This document shows positions 54,216 to 64,000 of a DNA stretch of 64,000 bases, in pieces (the first letter of the stretch is position 1; every line of letters begins with the position of its first letter). The stretch covers positions 380,952,760-381,016,759 of the forward strand of contig CM077116.1 of assembly GCA_039619475.1 (NCBI GenBank). The letters are read 5' to 3'. The notes under the pieces were generated by a model. It saw nothing but the letters and a program-made list of their open reading frames with translations, ran no database searches and was not told the origin of the DNA. A program made the position numbers and the translations under genes. This stretch comes from Icerya purchasi (taxonomy: Eukaryota > Arthropoda > Insecta > Hemiptera > Monophlebidae).

Positions 54216-55920
54216 AAACATAAAATAAAATGACAAGGCGCAAACAAAAATAGTAAAGAAAAAATACATCGAGTATAAAAGAATAGAAAATAAATTATTA
54301 ATTATCCCCGATAAGTAAAACGATCGATTAAAATGTAGTATAGTAAGCATTACACGAAGTTATACGATATTAAGATAGTTAAGTGTTCATAGGATCCATT
54401 CGTCGACAAGCGTTCTTAGCTTGATGAAAGATATTTATGTAAAAAATAACAAACACATATTTTTCAAAGAAAAAAAGAAAAAATAGGATAACTTAAGCTT
54501 AATAAAACTTCTAAGAACAAATAGAAATAAATATTACATTTTAAATACGTGCAAAATAATAGCAGTTCGTTGCACTTTTTTGGGTTTTGGAAGTGAGTAA
54601 AAAGTCCATAAACTAAAAATTGAGCCGATCGAATCGAATAATAATAACTTGTATGATTTACATTCCGTATTAAGGAGTAAAACTAAAAATTTTCCACGAA
54701 GATACACTTTTTAGTACGTAAAATATATTTTCATTTTTATTTAATAGGCTCAGATAGGAATAATTTTCAATTACGACACGGTTGAAAAGCAGCGGAATTT
54801 AACTTTTAGGTGGTCTAGGAACTTTTTAAAGAACTTACATATTTACTAGATGTGTGACTCTACAAATGACCTCATCTGACTCGCTACAGTTCGGAACCAC
54901 CGGAGAAGTCGAAAAGAATAGGAACGCACTAACAGTAATAATTAATCTATTGTCTGACACGCGCGCGGAACTAACCATTTAAAAAACGGTGTGCCATACT
55001 GTTGACGTTGTTCGGCAATAGATGTAATTAATAGACATTCACCGTATGTCGGTACTGCCTCTGATTTATTCACTGAACTAAAACCGTGAGAAAAGATTGA
55101 ATGGAAATATTGCACGTGAGAACTAACTCCAACTGACGCACAGTCTACACGAACAGTTCAATAATCATGAGAACAGAGATCTTTTACCATGCCCAACACG
55201 CGTTAATGAATAAGCCAATATTTCGTCCGCCGAGCGAACAGTGTCATTATTAATCTCCATCGGGCTATGCGACAAAATTTTTCCAATTTGTTATATTAAA
55301 CGTCTAATTATGGACAATTGCCGTACGGGTTCTACATCGTTTTAATTGGTTTCTGACAGTCTGCTGCGACTCATTTTTCATTGTCTTAATGACGGCGAAA
55401 TTAACAAACGCCTAATTAATCGCAGCGCGCTAAATAATACCAACAGATCGTGAAATTCAAATGAGCATTTCTATCATGATCGGATAAGGAAGAAAAAAAA
55501 TTGTTTTGAAAGTTAAAAAATTATTAAAAATTACGTCGAATTATTAACGCACGATGAATTCAAGCAATCAACAAATTAACAAATGCGTAACTCGTTTAAC
55601 GTTATCAAGTGAAAATATCATTTTTAGTCGCGCTGTTTCCGCTGATTTTTTTTTCCCCAAAAAAAAAGTCTCCATAAAAACATCGATCCGATTGATTGCG
55701 TTTGTGATAAAATTACGATGAAAATATTAAAAAACTTTCGGTATCATTATTAGGGTCAGAATAAATCAGCTAGCTATTACATGATGTTGACCAGCAAAAC
55801 ACCGGCGTGTTCTCATATTAATTTTAGGTAGCACATATGATACTTGGAAGAAAAAAAAGTTAATCATGTTACTTGGAAACGTTAGAGCTTAGTAAATGGC
55901 ATACATTTTAATGTTATAAA
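54216..55920. other. spacer with unique-looking non-coding DNA
   Basis: 54216-54850 is A-rich. 54850-55450 is compositionally balanced, repeat-free in appearance and holds several TAATTA-type cores (for example CCTAATTAATCGCAGCGCGC near 55410); it could be conserved regulatory DNA, which the sequence alone cannot show. Confidence 0.4.
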
Positions 55921-56716
55921 TAGTGATGACCAAAACAGTTCTTTTCAAAGAGTTGTTCTTATTGTTCTCGCTCATTTTAACGAACAACTTTTCTTATTAG
56001 TTTCCAGCTCTTTTAGCTCCTACTCCCGGATTCTGTAATAACTGTTTCTTAAACAGCTCTCTGAACAGAGAGTACGACAGCTCTACTGTAATAGTTCTCA
56101 TCTCACTGTTTCAGCTCTCATTGATTAAAAATAGATAAGCAGTACTGCACTTTACAATAGCATAGAAATCGCACCACAATTTTTGTATATGCCTAATGAA
56201 AGGTTATAACACATATCTGCTTAAAGCAGTTTGAAGTCTCGCCGGTTGTTGCTAATAACACTGTGGTTTCTGGTTAGGTCGTTTTTTTTTGTTTTTTTTT
56301 GTTTTTTTAGTAAATCAATTTCGAATTATTATAAATTGCAAATTTCGCGTAGCTATCGCAACCGTCTGTCGATCTGAAATAGCGATGAATCGAATAAATG
56401 GTCAAAACGAAATGTTGGCGCCAGACGGAGTTCTCACACGAAATACATCGAGATCAGCGAGCAGATTCCATTCGCAGCAATACGCATGTTCACCGCTACG
56501 CTCCTTATTTACACTGTACAACAAACTAGAGAAAGAGCATCAGGAACTAGACATATTTGATAGTTGTTCGGGCGAATTTTTAAAAATTGTCAGGAGCTTG
56601 ACAACGTAAGGCTGCTGTCGTTGAGAATATTGATATGTATGTGGGTGATTGTTTTTCATCTGTGGGTTTAATTGTACTTGAATGTGTGTGTTTTGCGTGA
56701 GCATATAAAGGTGTGT

Positions 56717-56760
<44 letters not shown>

Positions 56761-57150
56761 GGCATTTCTTATATTTACGTACTTTATTTTCTTTTTATAA
56801 TATTGTGCTGTGCAGTAATTGGCGTAAGCTGTTGCACTAGCAAATTGTATAATGGAAAAATAAATAAATAAATAATGAATAATTTACCACGTTACTATGA
56901 ATATTTACCATTGAGGTATGCGCGATTTAAGCCCGTGCAATACTCTTCGCTTGTTCTACTACAACGACGAAATCTTCGTTCAACTTATTGCTATTACTGC
57001 CTCTATGTTGCAGTTTCTACTGATTGAACAGTAAGTTAAAAGAGCTAGGAACTGAGAACTGTTACAATTATTTGCAAACTGTTTATGGAACCAGTTCTTT
57101 TTTAAAATCTGCTCTTTAAGAACAGTTAGTTCCTGAACAGACCATCACTA
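55921..57150 (+). mobile_element. hAT-like non-autonomous element, about 1.2 kb
   Basis: Left end TAGTGATGACCAAAACAGTT and right end, read inversely, TAGTGATGGTCTGTTCAGGA share TAGTGATG plus ACAGTTCTT and AAAGAG motifs farther in. The TAGTGATG end and subterminal AGTTCTT/AACAGTTC repeats are typical of hAT elements. Flanks GTTATAAA (left) and GTTTTAAA (right, two bases outside) could be an 8-bp TSD with one mismatch. The interior has a 106-codon frame (56289-56609) and a TA microsatellite (56718-56757) but no recognisable transposase, so it is non-autonomous. Confidence 0.65.
56289..56609 (+). CDS. unrecognised 106-codon frame within the hAT-like element
   Basis: From an internal Met at 56384 the product is MNRINGQNEMLAPDGVLTRN and so on, hydrophilic and not low complexity, ending FDSCSGEFLKIVRSLTT. 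Just upstream is a pyrimidine tract ending in TAG at about 56308-56310, like a splice acceptor. It may be a transposase exon remnant or captured host exon, or no gene at all. No family recognised. Confidence 0.25.
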   Translation: MFFFVFLVNQFRIIINCKFRVAIATVCRSEIAMNRINGQNEMLAPDGVLTRNTSRSASRFHSQQYACSPLRSLFTLYNKLEKEHQELDIFDSCSGEFLKIVRSLTT

Positions 57151-58048
57151 GTGTTTTAAATCCGTGAATCTGACCTTCTCTTCTTGAGTTCGACAGACAT
57201 TTCCCTACGCACGGTGCAGTGCAGTACAAGAGGCCCCATGAGATGTAGTTTGCGGTATCACTATTGATTTCTTCAAACCCTGCAATCTTCTGTTCAGATC
57301 TGTTTCTAGTATAATGTTATTGTCGTCTTGTTCATTTCTGCATTTGCTCCTCATGCCTTAAGCCTAATGCTGCTTTCATTACATTATACTTACATGAATA
57401 GGATTATCTAAAGAAATATCTGCAAACGAGGAGGAATCCGTGTATATAAACTAAATACGTTCTGTATATTTTCTCAGCATGAATTGAATGCGGAAGAATG
57501 GAAATCCCTCGTCCTTGAACGTAAGAAATGAAAATAGTTAAAATAAGATGCCGTAAATAGCTACGATAAATTAAATTAAAATACTCGCTAATAGTCACGT
57601 GGAAGACAACGGCAAACCACCATGTACAACATCATACGTGCGCTAGGTCAGTACACAGCAGACACAGACACACAATACTACAGTGGAACTGATATTGTGA
57701 ATGTTTGATTAATCGATGTACAAGTGTAGTATTGTGTGTGTGTGTGCACTCGCGTTTTGAATATAATAATTACCTAGTACACTACCCACATATATATCTA
57801 GAGACAGCTGAAATGTATGAATAGGTTGCCCACCAACCGAATGATTGAGATCATAGTGATAATGATGATGATGATATCACACTTCCATCGAGGCAGATGA
57901 GCTGTGCTCGCTTGTGAAATAAGTATGAACGAGAATATGTGTGCAGAAGATTCAACCGAGTGAATAAGACAAACGAAATAGACGTGAAAACAAACTTGTA
58001 CGCAGTCATATACTCGTAGTTTTCAGCTATTTTTTTGACCGACAAGAG
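57151..58048. other. spacer with a perfect 15-bp inverted repeat
   Basis: ACACACAATACTACA (57668-57682) is exactly complementary to TGTAGTATTGTGTGT (57725-57739), forming a hairpin with a 42-base loop next to a GT microsatellite. No gene recognised. Confidence 0.6.
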
Positions 58049-58458
58049 AAAATATTGTCTTCTAAAACGGCTAAAACAACTGATGAGACATTGCGTACAT
58101 TTTGCGAAATACGTGGCTTCCGTCTTATATAGTATATTCGATCAAAACCAGCCAACATCGACTGATGCAAAAATGTTTTGTATAATTTGAAAATATTTTG
58201 AGGTGCGCAAAAAAAAAAAAAAGAAAAAAATGTTAGTCATATATTTTGACGAAATGTGTTTTCAAACAAATCTATTTTTTTTTTTTTTTTTTTTTATGTC
58301 CCCAATAATCCAATAATATTTCTAAATTAAGCAGAGATCATTTTTGCATCGGTCAGTGTGCCTTTTGGCCGATTATATGACGGAAGCCATATGTGTCGCA
58401 AAATGTGCCCAACGAGATCTCGTCAGTTGTTGTAACCGTTTTAGAAAGCAATACTTTT
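58049..58458. repeat. large foldback (MITE-like) element, about 120-bp arms
   Basis: Left arm 58049-58176 (TCTTCTAAAACGGCTAAAAC, ACATTTTGCGAAATACGTGG, CTTCCGTCTTATA, GACTGATGCAAAAATG) pairs inversely with right arm 58340-58458. Spacer about 160 bp with A and T tracts. No coding capacity. Mismatches between arms indicate age. Confidence 0.85.
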
Positions 58459-59034
58459 TACAGTTTTCAATAAACAGGTAAAAAAAAACATAACGCGCTG
58501 CGGATAGCCCATCAAAAGATCTATTTTCATTGGAGAGTGCCTTTTTTTAAAATTTCAGATACAAGTCTAGTCGAACTTTCTAAATTTCCTTTTTTTTTTA
58601 GTAAATATTTAAATTTCAAAATTTCCCGGATTTTGATTTACTTCATATTGAGTTTATCAATGAAACCCTATAATCGAGATAATTACTCGGACGACGACGA
58701 AACATTCCTTTTGGCGGTCTTCGTGACAATGTGTTTTCTTTAGATTTCACTGCAATATATTAAGACGATATAATAAGAAGTAACAATTCAGATGGGGTGG
58801 TATAATTGTAACATATAATATGATGAATAATGAGAGTGTGGATTATTTTGTAATATAGTAAGATATAAGAGCTAACAATTTCTATATTGTAACATAAAGT
58901 AGCACATAAGTTTATGTTATATTAAACAAATAAATAATATAATTATGTTGGGAACCTACAGACGGACTAGTGCCCCCTTGTGGGACCCGCAAATTATTTA
59001 AACAAAAAAAAAAACAAAAAAAAAAAAAAAAAAA
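58459..59034 (+). repeat. probable retroelement 3' end with hairpin and poly(A)
   Basis: 58954-59034 reads GGGAACCTACAGAC...GTGCCCCCTTGTGGGACCCG...TTTAAAC then two A runs (to 59034). The layout resembles 29730-29806. A 68-codon frame at 58537-58743 has no recognised motif. No RT coding found. Confidence 0.4.
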
Positions 59035-59710
59035 GATGAGAATAACTGAATCGTTTTTGTAAACTATGGAAATTTTATGGGATCCTGGCGATACAATAGG
59101 ATGGTGATGCAGTAGTCGAACATTGCTTAAAGGTAGCACTGCTGATTCTGCAAACGTAAATAAAACTATTCAAAATGAAATTATTAGCATCACTACTGCT
59201 TATGAAATTTTTAGCGTTATTTTAAAATTTACGACGGTAATCTGTGCAGCAGTACTTTTAATGAAATTAATGAAGAATTCTTTTTTTTGTATCGATGGCT
59301 GAAAACACTTTGCCGAAGAAAAAGATCACTTCAATAACCGATACTATGGGAAAAAGTGTTTAGCAGAAACAGTTTTATTCAAACGGATTTTCGATATAAA
59401 TTTTTGTACTAAGGGAATTAGTGTTGCCCGCCTCCAAACGGTTGAGGAGAAATGATGATTCCAGGTCGCAAGATGTAGAAATTCATTTCGTCAAACAGTG
59501 GAGTCCATGAAAAGTGGTTAAGCTAAACCCGAATCGAAAGAATAAAAATTTTACTCGCATCTGGTGCTCGGTATGATTTTTTATTTATTCGGTGTATAGG
59601 CGCACACCTCCCTCATTCCGTATTCTATGTGGTGTAGGTGTTCATTCCCTGAATTTCTTTTGTAAGATCTATCATCGTAACCGCGTTGCTGGTTTAGTGG
59701 TCATCTATTC
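59035..59710. other. spacer
   Basis: No gene or repeat recognised. Confidence 0.55.
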
Positions 59711-59891
59711 ATTCTTCGTCTTTTTTCCTTTTTTTTTTTTTTTTTTAATACCATTTGGCCACTAACTCTATTCATTAAATTAAATCAATCTATTTCTTTT
59801 TGGCCGCCGCTGGGAATCGAACTCTTGACCACTATCTCAACGATCAAGAGTTCACGACACTAGGCTACCGCGACGGCCATTCTTCGTCTTT
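59711..59891 (-). repeat. tRNA-derived SINE with poly(A) and 13-bp TSD
   Basis: ATTCTTCGTCTTT occurs at 59711-59723 and again at 59879-59891, enclosing a 155-bp insert on the minus strand. Reading minus from 59878 the insert starts GGCCGTCGCGGTAGCCTAGT, with an A box TAGCCTAGTGT (59867-59857) and a B box GAGTTCGATTCC (59824-59813), both close to the RNA polymerase III consensus. GGCCGTC at the 5' end can pair with GGCGGCC (59808-59802), preserving a seven-pair acceptor stem. A short body ends in an A tract (T run 59729-59746). A full, recent insertion by target-primed reverse transcription. Confidence 0.9.
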
Positions 59892-60782
59892 CCTTCCGGC
59901 TTCTTGGCATACTTTGGAAACACACACACACACACACACACAGAGTCGAATTTGGAAACAAATTCTGTCGAAAAGTACGAAAATATCATAGTCCTGAAAG
60001 GGCTATTTTAATGGCTACCAGACGACGAACGGATCTTGAGTATGTGCAATAGTTTGATATGGCCGACAGTGATATAAAATGAATCTGTCGTGTGCGGTTG
60101 GCAGAATCTAAGAAAATAAATCCACCAAGGTCTGAGTAAAGTATTTCAATAAGAAGAGATTTCTGGATTCGTTGACGATAAAATCTCTGGATACGAGAAA
60201 CATTTTTTGAGAAACCGGGAATGTAATACGAATTAAATGTGCTTGTCATTAATTTTGCATGCCGATTACATTTAATTCATCGGGTCGTGTGGATCAGTAA
60301 TAATCCGTAAACTTATTTGCAGCACATGGATTACAAAAAAAAAAAATAGTATTTATAATAATAAAAAAAAAACAAAAGACAGATTGCAGTTGATGTGGAA
60401 TAATCTGCTAGTCTGTATTATCTTTAACGCTACCGTCAACGTCAAAATGATTTCGCTTATATGTGCGGAATACAGATAAAAGGGAAGAAAAAAGAACTTT
60501 TGTTTCTTGCTGGACGGTAATTGCTCCTTTAAACTTCTTTTTGGCGTGCTTCTTGTAAGCGACTACGTTTTATATTTTCGTGTTTTATTTCATAATTCCG
60601 CTTTTTAATATTCACATCGTATTTGTATATATTAATAATTATTATAACTGAGAAATAAACGATGATAAAAGTGAGCAAACCACCCGCGTAAAAGACATCG
60701 AAACTCATGAAATATGTTATAATACAAAAAAAAACAAAACAAAATTAATTAGAAATATTGTAGAAATAACAGTGAAATTGTT

Positions 60783-60816
<34 letters not shown>

Positions 60817-63134
60817 AAAAAAACTTTCAAATCTATTCTGAAAATCTAGGAAAAAACGGTACACTAAAAGGTAAAAAATAATCACAGCGCATAAGAAGAT
60901 AATTCATACGATGTGTGATTACACTTGAAGGAGGGATTTATTGTGAAACACTTGATCGATCGTTAAAATCACTCTAAATCATCGAACGTCATACGCGAAC
61001 GAATACGAGTATAAGAAAAGAAAAGGTTTGCCGTAGAACTGCTGCACTAAAATATAATCGCTGATATGTTGTTCGTAAAAACGCTTCGTTATAAAATTAC
61101 TACGAGCCTCATTAGCAGTGCACATATAACAACATTTTGTTCTTTCATGTCGCAATAATAATGCAGAGTATGTGCTATACATAATTTGCTCGAGTCGCTT
61201 CAATTCTAACACTGGTATTATTATTAATCAGCGATGGACGAAAACGTTTGTTGTCGGCGACATTTGAATCAATCCCGAAAGTGTATAGAAAATGTAGAGT
61301 TCAAAATCCTTTCATTCCCGTTAGGGTAAAAAAAAGTTGAATTACCCATTCGCTAATAATTCGCTTTCTGCGTAATTTCGAAAATGTAGAAAATGCGATA
61401 TAATGGCGATAACGTACGAAAGCATCATTGAATAATAAGCGAACTTCGTCATAATATGTAGAAGCTATATCAGATCCTTCAAACTCTCGTATGTTTGCGA
61501 AAAAGGTTCATTCGCAAAATAATTAAACGCACTAAACACGTACGATTTCGTAAAAATAATGAAAATCACAAAAAAAGCATGACCTTAAACGTCAAATAAA
61601 ATATCAGGGGTAGATTTTTTTCTTTGGCGAGGGGGGATGTTCCATCTTCGGCTAGAAAAAATTAAAAAACTTAGTACATATAGTCTAGAATCTGACGAAC
61701 GCAAAATACGCGATTGAATCTGAAAGTGACCCAAGTCATTATTAGGGGCGGGAAAGTTTTGTGAATAATTTAATTTCATTAATTTTCCGCTGTTATTCAG
61801 CAGAGTGTAATTAAGGCGGAGAATGTTTTCGGCCGATGCTTTGTTTGTTACCGAGATAAAAGTCCCGCTACGGTTGAAAAGTTTAAATATCGAAGGGGAA
61901 TACGAATACGGTGGTCACGAAATTTAACGGGCAGTCATAAATCGTTCTACATTTCATACCGGTACTTTGGTTATTTTAACCGTTGTAGCTGCGTCCGAAA
62001 CGGATTTCAGTATGCGGAGTTATATACGATCCGAACCGGATGTCGGAAGTCAATTAAAAGGTGAGAAACCTTTTTCCTCTCGATGTATCACTCGACAATG
62101 TCGACTGATAGGCATTTTGTAAACAAATCTAATTATACACACCTAGTTGCGCGATTAGATATTTTCGGCCATCAATTAACGCTGAACGATCGGTCTGGAT
62201 AATTTAATTCGAAGCCAAGTCCGAATAATAGTCGTTTCTCTTATCGCACCTTTGTAATGCTAGATAACAGAGCGTGTTCAAACATTCCAGTTATTACGGT
62301 AATTAAACGGGTTTATCGAATTGCATTTGGAAAGAAAAATTACTTCTAATCATTGATTAAATATTAATTACGCCGGTGTTTGTACAAATAAGGGTTATCT
62401 CTAGTTCGATTATTTTAACGAAAAATATTCTTTTTCTTTTGTGCTTTCCCGGTTTTCCGGCATTTCATCAGTTTATCACAACAAGCGATAGAAGATTACT
62501 TGATTACATTACAACATTACTCTATTTTCGGAGTATTCGTACGGGATGATAGGTGCAGGCTTTTTGATCTTGCACTGTCCCCGATCGATTGACACGGTGC
62601 CATTACTAAAGTATTAAATTTTGCGTAAATTAATTTCGAATACTGCACGGCGCCTGCCTTTTCGCATTCACATTCATTATCCGTTGTTATTTTTCATCCA
62701 CGTACATATATCGACACACTTTTCAATATTCTGACGAGATGTTCTGCTCTGGCCATATACTAAATAAATTAACCCGTTCACATACTTATTATATTTCATT
62801 GTTACGTCGTGTTTCTTACATTCTCCCTCGCACTTTTCTTTCTGCTTGTTCACGTTTATTCGCGACATATATTCTGTTTTCAGTTAAAATCTTAAATCTT
62901 TTCAATCAGTCGGTTAATATTATTTTTTTTTAAATAACAATCGCTGCGCATGGTTAATGTTAAAGAGCATCATAAGATTCGTGTTAATAAGTGGCCATCT
63001 GGATCGTATAGTGAACGAGGGATGGGAAAATCCAGTTAAATGAACCGAAATCTGTTCATGTTACTTTTGCCTTACGTAATGTTACGTAGTATATCTTAAT
63101 AACCCCAGTAAGTCTCAGTTGCAAATTTTGCAAA

Positions 63135-63190
<56 letters not shown>

Positions 63191-64000
63191 CATATGAGGA
63201 TTCAAAAATAACATGAAGAACTCGAACCGTTCACAAAGTTGCCCACAAATATAAGAAGTACCGCTCATTGGGAAGCCGGAGAACAAACTTCTAATACATA
63301 AAACCGCGTTATGATATGGACACTTACGGAATACAAGTATGGAGGGGATGTGCCAACGAATCAAAAAAAATAACTTAAACGGCCCAGAATAAGTTTCTTT
63401 GGCTAAATGCTCATTAGTTTCAACGAAATGATGCACTTCATACCGGATTTTCGAACGGGTCAACAAAGTAATACACGATTATGCTCGGCAACGCAATATC
63501 ATCCAAATTCGGGGAAGCCTTGGCACTTTTGTCTACAAATCTGGACTTAAGAAGAATTAAGCGTTTCATTACACTTGCTTGTTGCGGTTTAATATAATTT
63601 ACAGAGCTTAGCCATTGGGCTATATAGCCTCTGCACAAGATAATAATGAGTAGTGGAGGGAGGGGCACGTTGTTACAGGGGTAAGTAGTTACACGCATTT
63701 TTACCGGGATTTAGAACTCTCTAGTGCATTGTATTGGACTCATTCGGATTCCTTATAACATCGTGCATTGCATAAGAACGACCAATGACCGGCCGAGCGG
63801 CGTGTTGACAGGTTGTGGGCACGTACCTCGATTTCAGCCAAGTAAGTAAAAAACTCCTTTATGAAATCTTTGATTTCCGATGTATATTTTTTTTATTTTC
63901 ACAACTTTTTAATGCTCGAACTTTCTTAATATATCTACTTTTAATTTACAATATTGTTTTTTTCTGCTAGCGATATCTATTAATGGAGACTTCGATTTAT
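59892..64000. other. long stretch without recognised genes
   Basis: An AC microsatellite (59921-59941), a 30-base A run (60787-60813) and a TA microsatellite (63138-63187) occur. Minus-strand frames of 60-136 codons (for example 63056-63466, which runs through the TA repeat) have no recognised motif. 61200-62700 looks unique and compositionally balanced, with several TAATTA/AATTAA cores, and could be host regulatory or intronic DNA. Confidence 0.5.

Noticed and set aside
59800..59878. functional tRNA gene on the minus strand
   Set aside because: A and B boxes and acceptor stem are present, but the anticodon and T arms do not fold properly, and a poly(A) tail plus 13-bp TSD show a SINE.
63056..63466. 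136-codon minus-strand frame
   Set aside because: Runs through a pure TA microsatellite (Ile-Tyr repeat) and has no family motif.

Overview
The window reads as intergenic DNA from an arthropod, most likely an insect nuclear genome. It is AT-rich, full of homopolymer runs and TA/CA/GAA microsatellites, and packed with transposable elements (TEs) of the kinds usual in insects: Jockey, I-like, R1-like and RTE-like non-LTR retrotransposons, a Penelope-like element, mariner, hAT-like and Helitron-like DNA elements, tRNA-derived SINEs and foldback MITEs. I found no host protein-coding gene, rRNA or functional tRNA that I could defend. Nearly every open reading frame worth naming belongs to a mobile element. 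Species cannot be fixed from the sequence alone.

Layout. 1-8 kb: relics of Jockey-like, RTE-like and I-like retrotransposons and a SINE-body fragment. 8.1-10.7 kb: a young, 5'-truncated I-like retrotransposon with intact RT and RNase H and a 10-bp target-site duplication (TSD). 12.5-15.5 kb: two RTE-like fragments that end in the same GAA-repeat tail. 17-19.4 kb: a broken copy of a dispersed arthropod protein family of unknown function, flanked by inverted repeats. 19.8-21.1 kb: a Jockey-like RNase H relic with poly(A). 22-26 kb: two Helitron-like repeats with a long-TIR mariner-type element at their junction, an inverted pair of hammerhead-like motifs and a foldback element. 27.2 kb: a tRNA-derived SINE. 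30-31 kb: another I-like relic. 31.4-34.4 kb: a plus-strand retrotransposon relic split by a complete mariner. 34.5-35.4 kb: an R1-like relic. 37-38.3 kb: a Penelope-like element end with a GIY-YIG endonuclease and hammerhead-like motifs. 39.1-43.1 kb: a decayed nearly full-length Jockey-like element. 48.8-53.4 kb: an I-like element with a long open ORF1 (three CCHC knuckles and a polyasparagine tract) and an EN-RT ORF2 that stops before RNase H. 53.5-54.2 kb: two small RT relics on opposite strands. 55.9-57.2 kb: a hAT-like non-autonomous element. 58.0-58.5 kb: a large foldback element. 59.7-59.9 kb: a SINE with a perfect 13-bp TSD. 60-64 kb: mostly unique-looking non-coding DNA.

How the parts relate. 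The elements are independent, but the window records a layered history: mariner inside a Jockey-like relic, the long-TIR element at the junction of two Helitron-like repeats, and four minus-strand pieces of one I-like superfamily at very different stages of decay. The copies most likely to be young are the 32.9-34.2 kb mariner (perfect 29-bp TIRs and a 358-residue DD34D transposase) and the 8.1-10.7 kb I-like insertion. The most interesting small structures are paired, inverted hammerhead-ribozyme-like motifs near 25.3 and 37.3 kb and a third decayed one at 37.0 kb next to the Penelope-like GIY-YIG domain. The most puzzling coding relic is the 17.5-18.9 kb family.
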